Of a stretch of 64,000 nucleotides of DNA, positions 31,447-40,903 are shown one piece after another. Source of the stretch: Ichthyophis bannanicus (taxonomy: Eukaryota > Chordata > Amphibia > Gymnophiona > Ichthyophiidae); assembly GCA_033557465.1 (NCBI GenBank), contig CM066040.1:328866297-328930296 (forward strand). The letters run 5' to 3'. Below the pieces are notes generated by a model. It was not told where the DNA came from. It was given only the letters and a program-made list of their open reading frames with translations, and searched no databases. Numbering within the stretch: position 1 is the stretch's first letter; every line of letters begins with the position of its first letter. Position numbers and translations under genes: made by a program.

Positions 31447-33660
31447 GTTCCTGTATGTTGCAATCTACAGTTAACTTCTTCTCAGCAGAAGTTTATTCTT
31501 CAAACTCTACACTGGGTTTTTTCTTTTCAGTATGCTAAGCTGTTAGGATACTTTTGTCCATGGGTTACAGAATTCTCCCCTTCTTACTACTACGAAGGGA
31601 GGTTACAACTATCCCATGATAGTTTCTGTCCCCACATGGACATCTTTTCCTTCAGCTGACTTACCATATGGTAAGTCACCTTCCAACCCCCTCTCTTCCA
31701 GGGTTTTCCCCTGCTGGAGTTGGTACCATACTGAAACACTTCTCTTTCTTTCCAGTGTAGATTTTTTGTTATCCTTCAATACATGCTCTGAACAATTCAT
31801 CAGACAGGGACGGGAATATCTCCGATCCCTTTGTCTGTTTTCTCTCTGTTTTTATACAGGAGAATCCCCTCTGCTGTTTTGTTCAGTTGCTGTGCATGCA
31901 GGAGTTCCAGTGATTACTTTAGTGCTCATTGCAAGCTACTTTCACCTATCTTGCATAATACCACTCACTGCAGGTTATCTTCTTCTAGCCATATCCTTTC
32001 CTAGGATGTGGCAACACACCTGACTTCAGTCAGTTTTATCTCATAATTCTCCTGCACAATGCTCTCTGCAATCTTCAGAGAAGCTTACTACTATGGGCCC
32101 TTGCTACAGAGCATTGAACTTTATCTCTGAGGGTTTTTTCCATATAGTAGAAAAAACCTATATAATCATTCCATGACTATATGGGTTCTTATACCCTCTT
32201 GTCTCCTGTTGAGACAGAAGACAAGCTTTTTCTGTGTGAATGTCCAAGGAGTTCCCAATCTTGCAGGAATCTACCCCTTTTTTCCTTACAGCTTGGCATT
32301 ATGCTTTTCTGCTCCACTTGGACAACGCATATTCTTTTAGTGTACATGATACCCCTGTGTCCCTTGGTTGGGTCATCCTGGTATCTTAGTTTATGCGTTT
32401 TTTTGTCCTTTGGACATGTCAGAGTCCTAAAGTACTCCTGACGTGCTCTGCCCAGACTGCTATTATCCTCTGCTTTTTCATGCAACCATACTGGTTATTC
32501 CACTGAACTACATTCCTGCACCACAGAAATAGATTCTATATATATCTTCAGGTGGTTTTCACCCCCTTTTTATTAGATGAATCTTTTCCCATCACATTCC
32601 CCATGTGAATGGTTTTGTGGGGCTCAGTTGCAGGCATGTATCCTCAGACTTATATTCATGTATGTATATGTCTTATACATACATATTTCTGTAATCTGTG
32701 TGGGCATAAGTCATGCCCATATATCTATCTATCTATCTATCTATCTATATATATCACACATATCTAGACATATATACACATATCTATAGATATGTATGTC
32801 TCTCCCTATATATATATATGTATCTATATATATATGCCCATTGGGAGATGTCCATAGGACACTATGTATTACCTACTATCTCCCTAACTGTCTGCGCTAT
32901 AAAGCTTTTACCTTCTTAAGGGGTCCAGACAGTCAACTTGCCTTTTCTCATATGGCTCAGTAAGTGGGAGCGGTTATACACACGATTACTGCTGTGATGT
33001 CAACAGCTTCTATTTTTGTTATAGATCTCCCTGTCTATGAAGTATCAAACTTCAATGTCTTCCTATCTCTTACCAACTAGGAAGGACGGTGTACATCTTC
33101 AGTATTTCTGAGTACACTTCTGTTCTCCTTGGGAATAGGGGCTTTTTTCCATACCCCCTCTTCCCTTCAGGACTGGGCTAATTCTCCAGATCGGTCAGTC
33201 TTCTTCTTTTAGTCCTCAATGTTAATAACTCTGTACCTAAAAGAGTTTTCAGCTTTTTCCCATAAAGCTTTCCATTGAAGACCTGCCGTTCTTCTCCTGC
33301 CCCAGTTGACACCTGGGTTACCTACCCATTCCAGGTTTGGAACTTCATCCTCACTGCTGTGAAGTTATCTTGAGGATTCCGCTACTGCATCTACAGTACA
33401 CTCCATCACAGTTCTACTTCCTACAATCCAGTAGGTAAGCTCTATATTGTACTAGTTCATTAAATATTTTAATGATACTTGACATACATTCTAAAGACTC
33501 ATTTTTTCTGTAGTCTTTAGATTCGCTGTTCCTCTACAGCTCTTCTCTATTTAACTCCTACCCCCCATCCCTCAGGGAATGCCGGGGATCCAGGTTTGGG
33601 AAATGCCGTCCTGTTCCAGGGATATGCATTTTATGGGATCTTCCCTGGCACCCACAGCTA
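31447..33660. other. DIRS-E internal non-coding filler
   Basis: About 2.2 kb, T-rich and AT-rich, taking the place of pol and recombinase. No RT, RNase H or recombinase motif was found in any frame. It holds the ATCT/AT microsatellite at 32726-32836. It may be captured foreign DNA or the parent's sequence after decay. Confidence 0.6.
32726..32836. repeat. ATCT / AT microsatellite
   Basis: An (atct)n run followed by alternating tatata and cacata segments up to 'tatctatatatatatgccc'. Confidence 0.9.
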
Positions 33661-33664
33661 GGGA

Positions 33665-34030
33665 GTCCCCATATGTGAAGACTCATTCCTGCTTGTTCCT
33701 GGAGATAGCACAGTTACTTACCTGTAACAGGTGATCTCTGGGAACAGCAGGAATTAGTCTTCACAACCCACCCACCTCCCCTAGGAGTTGTATCTATCTA
33801 TCTCCTTTCCTCTTTCTCTCCTTCTGTCTCAGCTATGAAACTCAACTGAGGAGAGGCAGTGGGAAAGGTGGGAAGTCAGCGCGCAGGCGCGAGGGATGCT
33901 CCCAAAAGCTTTCTGATTGGATGCTGGGGAGCATTCCCGTGCAGGCTCCGTCGGTACCGACGTACCCATATGTGAAGACTAATTCCTGCTGTTCCCAGAG
34001 ATCACCTGTTACAGGTAAGTAACTGTGCTT
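33665..34030. repeat. DIRS-E right terminal region
   Basis: Begins with 'agggagtccccatatgtgaa', runs through 'ttacctgtaacaggtgatct' and the inverted terminal repeat, and ends 'acaggtaagtaactgtgctt'. The same order is repeated for DIRS-D at 34345-34720. Confidence 0.85.
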
Positions 34031-34237
34031 TCTCTGGAGAGCCATGTCACAGCTCATAATGTGAGGGCCATGGCCGCCTCTATGGCTCATCTAAATTCTG
34101 TGTCCATCGACCAGATCTGTCGAGCAGCCACCTGGGCCTCGGTTCATACCTTCACAGCCCATTACTGCTTGGACAAGGACTCCCGCCGGGATGCCTTGTT
34201 TGGTCAGACTGTTTTCAAACACCTGTTCCATTCTTAA
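34031..34237 (+). pseudogene. DIRS-D tyrosine recombinase, C-terminal part
   Basis: Continues the frame broken at 28980. 'HVTAHNVRAMAASMAH' provides HxxR and 'WASVHTFTAHYCLDKD' the nucleophilic tyrosine (AHY). Ends with TAA at 34235-34237. So all catalytic residues of DIRS-D recombinase survive, separated by the DIRS-E insertion. Confidence 0.88.
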
Positions 34238-34344
34238 TCAACTCCTACCCTCCATCCCTGGATAGATGCCTGAGATCCATAGGAGGAGGTAGAACCCTTC
34301 CCAGGGTCTCATATCCTTCGGTTCTCCCAGGCATCTTAGCTAGG

Positions 34345-34720
34345 GAGTCCCCATATGTGAAGACTCATTCCTGCTTGTTCCTGGAGATAGCACAGTTACT
34401 TACCTGTAACAGGTGATCTCTGGGAACAGCAGGAATAAGTCTTCACAACCCTCCCACCTCCCCTAGGAGTTGTATCTCTCTATCTGTCTTTCCTTTCCTC
34501 TCTCTCTTTTGTCTCAGCTTTAAAACTCGAACTGAGGAGAGGCGGTTAGGAAAGGCGGGAAGGCAGCGCGCAGGCGCTGTGGGATGCTCCCAAAAGCTTT
34601 CCTTTTTGGGAAGCTGGGGAGCGTTCCCGCGCAGGCTCCGTTGGTACCGACGTACCCATATGTGAAGACTTATTCCTGCTGTTCCCAGAGATCACCTGTT
34701 ACAGGTAAGTAACTGTGCTT
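34345..34720. repeat. DIRS-D right terminal region
   Basis: Starts with 'agggagtccccatatgtgaa'; the inverted terminal repeat spans about 34520-34690 and includes 'ttggtaccgacgtacc'. Ends 'acaggtaagtaactgtgctt'. Confidence 0.85.
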
Positions 34721-34990
34721 TCTCCGGGGACAGAAGGAATCAGTCCTCACAACCTTCCCCCCTCCCCTTGGAGTTGCTTCTTTACCTTCTTTTATTTTGC
34801 TATCTTCAGCTATGTCATTTGACTGAGCAAAATGGCACCCTTGGGCGCATGTGTGGTGGCATTTCCCAAAGACTTTCTTTGAAAGCTGGGGAGATGTTTC
34901 CGTGAGGGCTCCATCGGTGCTGATGTCACCTATATGTGAGGACTGATTCCTGCTGTCCCTGGAGAACACCTGTTACAGGTGAGTAACTAT
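34721..34990. repeat. DIRS-C right terminal repeat
   Basis: Resumes the sequence cut by DIRS-D: 'ggacagaaggaatcagtcct', 'tgactgagcaaaatggcacc', 'ccatcggtgctgatgtcacc', ending 'acaggtgagtaactatgctt'. It resembles the DIRS-F right end at 60300-60615. Confidence 0.75.
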
Positions 34991-34994
34991 GCTT

Positions 34995-35235
34995 AACCCG
35001 CCAATGTAGATCTTGAAAAGTGTGACCTTTTTCTAAACAATGGGCCACAATCTGTGCAGACTGAGTCTTGGTTTTAATGCGGAACACCACACGCTGGTTT
35101 GGTATTTTTGAATGTGTTCTGTTGCAGTATGGTTGAATGACATGATCTTCATTTGGTGAGCATGGAGCCTGACAGAACTGCTTTATATAGAGCTCTTGAT
35201 GTTGAGCTTGAAACACAGTGATGTGTCGCATACGG
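34995..35235 (-). pseudogene. Penelope-like element relic (GIY-YIG C-terminus)
   Basis: Minus-strand frame with 'AQIVAHCLEKGHTFQDLHWR', which lines up with 'APLVQHCIIEGHIFEQLRCF' in the better copy at 48375-49218. The GIY and YIG motifs themselves are not preserved. Tentative. Confidence 0.4.
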
Positions 35236-35434
35236 GCGTGAGCAATCTCTTCATGGTCTCACTTCTATGACTGAATCTGGATTAGTCACAGCTTGAATAA
35301 GCTCTAAGAGCTTCTAGTGATTCCTTTCAAGCTAAATGATGACATTTAAACTGTTTTAACATGTCACATTTGGTGTTTGGCACTACATTTGTGTTTCATT
35401 ACGCGTCATAGGTTGAATTTTCAGCTACCTTTAA

Positions 35435-36986
35435 AAAAGGAGGGTTTGAGTCAAGAGGGGTTTCCTCTCCTAAAGAACAATTTGACATTAATGTTGTAAG
35501 GGTAGCCGTCGATGGCACACATACACCACCACTTAAAAACAAATCTAATTGGTTTTCCTCTTTTAAACATTTTCATGCTGTGGCGGCCAAAGTATGGAGT
35601 CATAGGGGCTTGTTTACAAAGCCGCAGTAGCGGTTCGCGATCGTTATCGGAGCCGCGGCCCCATTGATTTCAATGGGGTCGCGGCTCCGATAACGATCGC
35701 GAATCGCTACCGCAGCTTTGTAAACAAGCTCCATAGACTCGTCAATACTCAATTCATGGTGGAAAAACCCAAGCTGCACCAAATTCGCATTGACGGCAGT
35801 AATAAGTGGAGCAACCTTAGCCGCCTTGTCGCCTGCTTTGAGTTCAGCATTGTCAGCCAAGTGAAAGTATTTTTTGATGGTCTGATACCTCTTGCTGCTC
35901 ATGGCCTCACGGACAATAGGCACGCCTAGATCTTGCTGACTGCTCCAGTAGTCTGACTCCTGTGGCAGGACGTGATAGCCAGACAACAGCAGGATTCCTA
36001 GAAAGTGACAAATTTTATCCACTGTGACTTGAAACTGACTGTCGTTCTTATCTCGGTTAGCATAAAGGTTGCTTTGCGTTACAATTTCTGTCAGCATTTT
36101 GTCATCGAATATAAGGCTCCATATGGAAAACTGAGAAAGCGACAACAGAACAGGAAAACTGTCAGGTAAATGACTTGGCACCAGTGATGAAATTACCTTA
36201 GTGAACTTTGTGACTTTTTCCATTGAATTGCCTGTTTCTGCTTCAGATTCTTACACTTTTTTGCTGGAGGGCTGCTTTCATCTTCAGTACTAACACTCTC
36301 ATCTTCGTTTGTCTCCTCTCCTATCACTTCCGGTTCTCCAGCAGTTTCAAAGGGATCATCATTGTTCAAATTATCAGGAACATCTTCAACATCACTGTCA
36401 GCTGCAGAATCACCTGTAGACGGCAGCAACACAGTGATGGTCGTCGGACGAGTTAAACGTTCCACAGTTGACATAGCTTCTTGGACTGTAACTGCCCGAT
36501 GAATTTTGCTACGTCTGGTGCCATAGAAGCTTCTTGTATCCATTGTTTATCAAAACTGAAGGAATTATCTGAAAGCAATGCGCATTGGCAATTATTAGTT
36601 GACTTTTAGATAATCCTGGCAGTGTTCCTATATAGGAACATGAGACATAAACATAAAATTTACCCCCATCATAAATCAAATAAAATGTGAGTGCACCTGT
36701 GCAACACGACCAGGTATGCCTCGTACACAATGATCAGCGTCAAAATGTAAAACAACCAAGTATCTCAAAATTATAACTGCTAAATTTGACTTACCCTCAA
36801 ATTGTAAAAAATGTGAAAATTTAAGTGAAATTAAAACTGAGACCATTTAATGTTTGCACCGCTGTTAAATATGACGTCACCACTTGTTCACATTCTGCAA
36901 AGAATATTTGTATTAGAAAATTGCGTACATAAAAAATAGGTAACATCTGTCATGTTCCCATACAGGAACATTGCCAGGAAAAAAGG
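35435..36986 (-). pseudogene. piggyBac transposase, left copy (N-terminal two thirds)
   Basis: Starts at its terminal repeat next to TTAA (36987-36990). An acidic N-terminal region ('EEVIGEETNEDESVS'-type, 36543-36193) is followed, after one frame change, by 'WSLIFDDKMLTEIVTQSNLY' region, 'HFLGILLLSGYHVLPQESDY' and 'YQTIKKYFHLADN' (36223-35733). The first catalytic Asp is in 'LSIDES'. There a palindromic MITE interrupts the frame (35605-35732). It resumes with 'PYFGRHSMKMFKRGKPIRF' and 'DGYPYN' and fades by 35435. The Asp-rich C-terminal half is missing. Confidence 0.85.
35605..35732. mobile_element. Palindromic foldback MITE, copy 1
   Basis: 128 bp, two 64-bp arms almost perfectly complementary: GGGGCTTGTTTACAAAGC at the left and its near complement at the right. 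Flanked by ATA (35602-35604, 35733-35735). The same element is at 51921-52048. Carries GCGATCGTTATCGGAGC-type arms and has no gene of its own, though one frame is open across it. Confidence 0.85.
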
Positions 36987-36999
36987 TTAACCTTTTTCC
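36975..36999. other. Shared TTAA between two head-to-tail piggyBac ends
   Basis: ccaggaaaaaagg-TTAA-cctttttcctgg. The TTAA (36987-36990) is the piggyBac target; both sides carry the same terminal repeat facing outward from it. The left side is the 5' end of the left copy, the right side the 3' end of the right copy. Confidence 0.8.
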
Positions 37000-37241
37000 T
37001 GGCACTACCGCAAAACCGCTATTAATTTCTTAACAGTGTTCTTTATCTTACTACATATAATGACTGCAAGACGTAAGTATAGTGTCAATAGATTCAGAGT
37101 TTGTTTTTGTAGTTTTTTTATACAGGAACATTGCAAAGAAATTGTACGTTCAACCCTTGCAAGAGAACATACTACTAGAATGCAAAAATAACAGATAAAT
37201 CAAGCAGATACTAGTGCCTAATGCTACAGTATGCATGTCTG

Positions 37242-37860
37242 TCACTTGTGGTAGTCCACAAAGCAAGTTTTGCCCTTTTCGGAGTGAAGCCGGATGTTGC
37301 AGACCCTGCACATGACCGTAGTGTTCTTCGAACACATGCAACAGCGTCCCTGCGTGCAGCTGATGCGTTCATGAAGTAACTCCTGTGCCTGCCGGACATC
37401 TTTTGGCAAGTTGGCTATGTGATTTGACCTGATTGAATGTTCCTGAATGGCAGTGCCCTTCAAGAGACACAAGGTGATGTCACGTCTGAATGTCAGATGA
37501 TCCATGTCACTTCCATGAAGGTGACAGTGTATTTTCCAAGCAGCCACGACAGATACGTTGAGAACATTTGTGAATATTGGCCACCACCATTTCTTTCCAT
37601 GCACAGATGGCCTGTAGCTTGCTAAGAGCCTGTCCATGAGATCCACTCCACCCATTCCTTCATTATAGCGCTTCACCACAAAGGGTTGAGACACAGCAAC
37701 ATCTGATGTACCCTTGACTAGGCGACATGCGATTTGAAGTGGGTCATGTGTGAGATTGTTGCTGGCAGTGCAGACAACAGAATTGTCATGCCACTTTGCT
37801 ACATAGACTGACCCATCACATCGGCAATCATAGTCTCCTCGTTAGCCACTCTTCTTCATG
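37242..37860 (-). pseudogene. piggyBac transposase, right copy, C-terminal part
   Basis: 'VYVAKWHDNSVVCTASNN' (37805-37755) contains the third catalytic Asp. 'VKRYNEGMGGVDLMDRLLAS' follows, then the C-terminal cysteine-rich domain ('CCMCSKNTTVMCRVC', about 37340-37290). One stop near 37840. Preceded on the minus strand by 44602-44884, from which it is separated by a SINE carrying ERV2. No MITE here. Confidence 0.88.
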
Positions 37861-37875
37861 TCCTTAATACTTCGA

Positions 37876-37996
37876 AGTTAAGAACATAAGATATGCCATC
37901 CTGAGTCAGACCAATGTCCATCAAGCCCAGTATCCTGTTTCCAACAGTGGCCAATCTAGGTCATACGTACCTAGCAGTATCCCCAAGAGACACAGG
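37876..37996 (+). repeat. SINE copy 2, 5' part
   Basis: 'ttaagaacataagatatgcc', 'gagtcagaccaatgtccatc', 'agcccagtatcctgtttcca', up to the ERV2 target ACAGG. Continues at 44452. Inserted into the piggyBac gene. Confidence 0.8.
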
Positions 37997-38566
37997 TGTA
38001 AGATGTGAGTCCGGTTATTCTTCTGTAGGTCCTGGGTTCATTTCACTTCACAGACGCAGGAGGGTTTGTAATAAGACAAGCAAACAGGTGTGGCTTGGAG
38101 AAAGGTTTTTATGTAAAAATAGGCTTAATACATAGGTATATAGTGATTGTTACAGAGCTGTTTCAGTGTGCATCAATGAATCTGTGTGTGTGCATGTGTG
38201 AAGTGTGAGAGAGATAGAGGCCAGAACCTGTGGGTCAGAGCCGCATGGTAGGCCAGAACATGTGGGTAGAGAGAGAGAGAGGGGGAGGGGTGAAGGGAGT
38301 TGAGTATCAGAGCCTCATGGTAGTGTCCAAACCTGTCCGATGAAGGAGAGAGAGAGAGAGAAGCAGGAAGTGTGTCTGTCCTTTATAGTGCCTCTCCAGC
38401 AGTTCCCCTTGAGGTCTTTGGCCACTCTCTTTAAGGTCTGCCCTTCTTGATTTAGCAAGGAGGGGCTGCAGACAGGTCCTAGAGACTGACATCACCAGGG
38501 GGTCAGAGTTTAACTTTGTAGACTGAATTCACCAGAGTCCACAGCCGCATGGACTGTATGCTGACA
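37997..38566 (-). repeat. ERV2 LTR (3' in element orientation)
   Basis: 570 bp. On the minus strand a CTATAAAGG TATA box lies near 38381-38390. GA-rich and TG-rich tracts near 38180-38360. Confidence 0.93.
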
Positions 38567-38585
38567 TCTCCCACACCTTTTTTTC
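38567..38585 (-). other. ERV2 polypurine tract
   Basis: Minus strand AAAAAAAGGTGTGGGAGA directly before the 3' LTR (TGTCAGC). Primer for plus-strand synthesis. Confidence 0.8.
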
Positions 38586-39064
38586 TTTATTATTTGTGCC
38601 TGGAAATGGTGGAAGCAAACCTGTGGTACCTGTCCCAGCTGCCATTACCTGAGAGTAGGCAGCTTGTCTAATACCTCCTGTATTAAATACCTTGCTATGT
38701 CTAGCAGGTCCCCTGTCCTGCACAGTACTGTCTCTAGTACTGTCTCTAGTAAACAAGTCTCCTTATGAGTCCAAACCTCGTGTCTTAGGTAGAGCAGCCA
38801 CTACTGGGGGGGAGAACCCAATATGCCACTTCCGTGCCCGTCTTAGAGAGAGTGAACAGTGCATAAGGTTTGCAGGAATTTTTTTTTTTTTAAGGAGGCT
38901 AAAACCAAACGGTACCAGGATGCTATGAGTGAGGATAGGAAGCAATATTAGACTGCAGCTGACTCTGGTATTCAGTGTAATAGGAAATGCCGAATTAGCC
39001 AAATTAGCAGGCCAAGTTAGCCTGGATGTAGGGGTGGATGCTGGAGAGGTTCAGTGTAACTACC

Positions 39065-40429
39065 TTAAAATGTTGTTGTTCTGTATGACATGCGCTGCAA
39101 GGAAATGTACATTTTTTTCATCTTACAGCACAGGAAAATTACGATAATGCATAGCAATATTTGTACAGCAGTTAAAATAATAATAGGGTGAATAAAAACA
39201 TTAAAGACATGATCAGCAGTAGGTGAGTAACCAAATAACAATTCCCACACAGACACATGAGCATCTTGTAGCAAGTGTCCAACAATTTGTTGAATGTGTC
39301 CATTCTCATAGGCGATGGTGTGATTCACTTCAGTGGATGTTGTTTTAAGGTGATCAATATAGGCATGGAGTTCTGTAAAGTTGAGCAGTTTATGTAGTGT
39401 CTCTTCTCCCATGCCAAGTGGTAATGGATGCACAGCATATGAGATAAAGTCTGGAATGTCCATAGAGTCATTGGTAACCAGCGGTGTAGAATAAGTTGTC
39501 CCATTAATGGTGAGGGAGACCAGTGGTGTATGACTGCACCCGGTATTGTTTAGTAAATAGTTTGAACTGTACAACAAAGTGTTCTTGGGAAGGCGAATGT
39601 CATGCATTCTGGGAGCAATCGAAAAAGAAACATTCTGGGGAAAGAACAGATGAAAACAAAAGTGTCCAGCTCCAAGGTGTAATACAAACTGTGTGAGGTA
39701 GTCAGGGAATCGAAATTGTTTGGCTCTGGGTGTTACTGACTGCACACCAAACCAAGCACTGAGCACCTGCACGTGGTTGGCAACAAACTGAGAGCAACCT
39801 GGACATTTGTGAGCAACTAGAAACAATCTGGGAAACAGATGCCAAGTAAGAAAACGGTATTCCACATCATATAAAACATCGTGTGGTGCATCACATTTAA
39901 TCTGAAAGGGATGTCCCTCCTGAAATGGGTGGATATCAGAAAGGTAGAGTACAGGAGGAGCAGAAGTAGTGGGAGGGGTGGGATGAGGGGTAGTAGGTAA
40001 ACAAGATACATCCAAAAGGAATGAAGTCTCAGTGATGTGCTGTTGATCACTCACAACCCATGTATAAGTTATTTTCCAGGTACCTCTGTCCTGACAGGAA
40101 ATATTGTACAAAATCAAAGCAGGAGGACCTAGAAAGTAACGTTCTGGGCGTGCCCTCAATTCTTGTGTCCTTTCCAGAGAAGTGGAAACTGGTGGCTCCC
40201 ACTGTACTTGAGTGATGTTTAATGAATAGAACACTGGCTTGTCCTGTACCGAACAGAAACTCAGGATGACCAGATCCTTTCCTTCCGGGAACGGTGGGGG
40301 TATTTCTTGATAACGATATACCCCACTTGTGGAGTTAGCCCAGCCAATCGTGCATATTCGGATGATAGTTCCTGTAATGAGACTTGAGTAGAAGAGAGCA
40401 GATACAAGAACAACAGGAAACCGAGACAT
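39065..40429 (-). CDS. env: ERV2 env-like glycoprotein
   Basis: 454-residue frame from an ATG at 40429. A hydrophobic N-terminal signal peptide (residues about 2-25) is followed by an ectodomain with many N-x-S/T sequons and about a dozen cysteines, a Pro/Thr-rich stretch ('TTPHPTPPTTSAPP') near residue 155, and a membrane segment near the C-terminus ('IIILTAVQILLCIIVIFL') with a short basic tail. I find no RxKR-type furin site and no CX6CC motif, so the usual split into surface and transmembrane subunits is not evident. It is shorter than most retroviral Env. It could be a reduced env or an unrelated membrane glycoprotein in the env position. Confidence 0.7.
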   Translation of the reverse strand: MSRFPVVLVSALFYSSLITGTIIRICTIGWANSTSGVYRYQEIPPPFPEGKDLVILSFCSVQDKPVFYSLNITQVQWEPPVSTSLERTQELRARPERYFLGPPALILYNISCQDRGTWKITYTWVVSDQQHITETSFLLDVSCLPTTPHPTPPTTSAPPVLYLSDIHPFQEGHPFQIKCDAPHDVLYDVEYRFLTWHLFPRLFLVAHKCPGCSQFVANHVQVLSAWFGVQSVTPRAKQFRFPDYLTQFVLHLGAGHFCFHLFFPQNVSFSIAPRMHDIRLPKNTLLYSSNYLLNNTGCSHTPLVSLTINGTTYSTPLVTNDSMDIPDFISYAVHPLPLGMGEETLHKLLNFTELHAYIDHLKTTSTEVNHTIAYENGHIQQIVGHLLQDAHVSVWELLFGYSPTADHVFNVFIHPIIILTAVQILLCIIVIFLCCKMKKMYISLQRMSYRTTTF

Positions 40430-40903
40430 AATAAAAAACTTTACTACTTATTTACATAACTATTAAACACATGTTAACTATACAGCAGAAGTAAATAGTT
40501 ACCGTCCTCAAGCGACTTTTGTTCAGAAAGCAGCTGTCCATGCTGTCTTCATAAAGCAGCTGTCCGTGCTGTCCTCAGGTGGTAGCTGAAAACAAAGACT
40601 GATAAAACACATATTACCCATATGGTTTTAACTGGGTGATGTGTTTCCAGTACTGCTGGTTGTCAGGCATTAGGATCTGGTATAGGCTTGGGCCTAAGGT
40701 ATCAGTAACTAAGTGTGGTCCCTCCCACTGTGCAGTTCCAAAGGGGAGGTTTGGTCTAGGTCTCATCTCTGCAAGACACTAGTGACAGGGCTTCCTTCAT
40801 GTATTCATGAAATATTGCTGGTGAATCCTTATATCCCTGTGGAAGCACAGTCCATGCACACTGTTTCGGCCAGGCTGGTGAATTGCATGTGGAAGAGATA
40901 GGT
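40430..40903 (-). pseudogene. ERV2 pol remnants (RT and integrase scraps)
   Basis: Two short islands: 'WTVLPQGYKDSPAIFHEYMK' (about 40856-40797) is the RT segment before the YxDD box, and 'NLPFGTAQWEGPHLVTD' with 'YWKHITQLKPYG' (about 40755-40620) is an integrase C-terminus. Everything between, including YxDD, RNase H and the integrase core, is deleted. At least two internal deletions. Confidence 0.75.

Larger units (their letters stand above)
28981..34030 (+). mobile_element. DIRS-E: gag-only, non-autonomous DIRS element
   Basis: Left end ccaggaacaagcagg as in DIRS-D, right end ...gtaactgtgctt. TCT precedes the left end (28978-28980) and follows the right end (34031-34033), where the interrupted recombinase codons rejoin. 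Inverted terminal repeats: 28981-29145 against about 33845-34010. Inside, only a gag gene is found (29349-31446), then 2.2 kb without any RT or recombinase. It would depend on another DIRS element for its enzymes. Confidence 0.88.
23996..34720 (+). mobile_element. DIRS-D: near-complete DIRS element, host of DIRS-E
   Basis: Left end starts ccaggaacaagcagg and right end stops at ...gtaactgtgctt. The trinucleotide TCT borders it on both sides (23993-23995 and 34721-34723). Gag (24368-26221), RT/RNase H/methylase (25995-28147) and recombinase (28177-28980 plus 34031-34237) are all recognisable with few lesions. Inverted terminal repeats match at 23996-24155 and about 34520-34690. DIRS-E sits in the recombinase gene. 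Confidence 0.9.
20035..34990 (+). mobile_element. DIRS-C: 5'-truncated DIRS element, host of an L2 LINE and DIRS-D
   Basis: Visible parts are RT/RNase H (20085-21480), recombinase (21484-22480), 3' non-coding sequence (22481-22574 and 23832-23995) and the right terminal repeat (34724-34990). It is interrupted by an L2-like LINE (22575-23831) and by DIRS-D (23996-34720), which went into the terminal repeat at 'gatctcc'. No gag remains. Confidence 0.8.

Noticed and set aside
32577..32919. Tyr/Ile-rich small proteins
   Set aside because: Translations of the ATCT/AT microsatellite.
35641..35700. Long perfect hairpin, possible microRNA precursor or terminator
   Set aside because: It is the body of the 128-bp palindromic MITE with target repeats; a second copy exists at 51921-52048.
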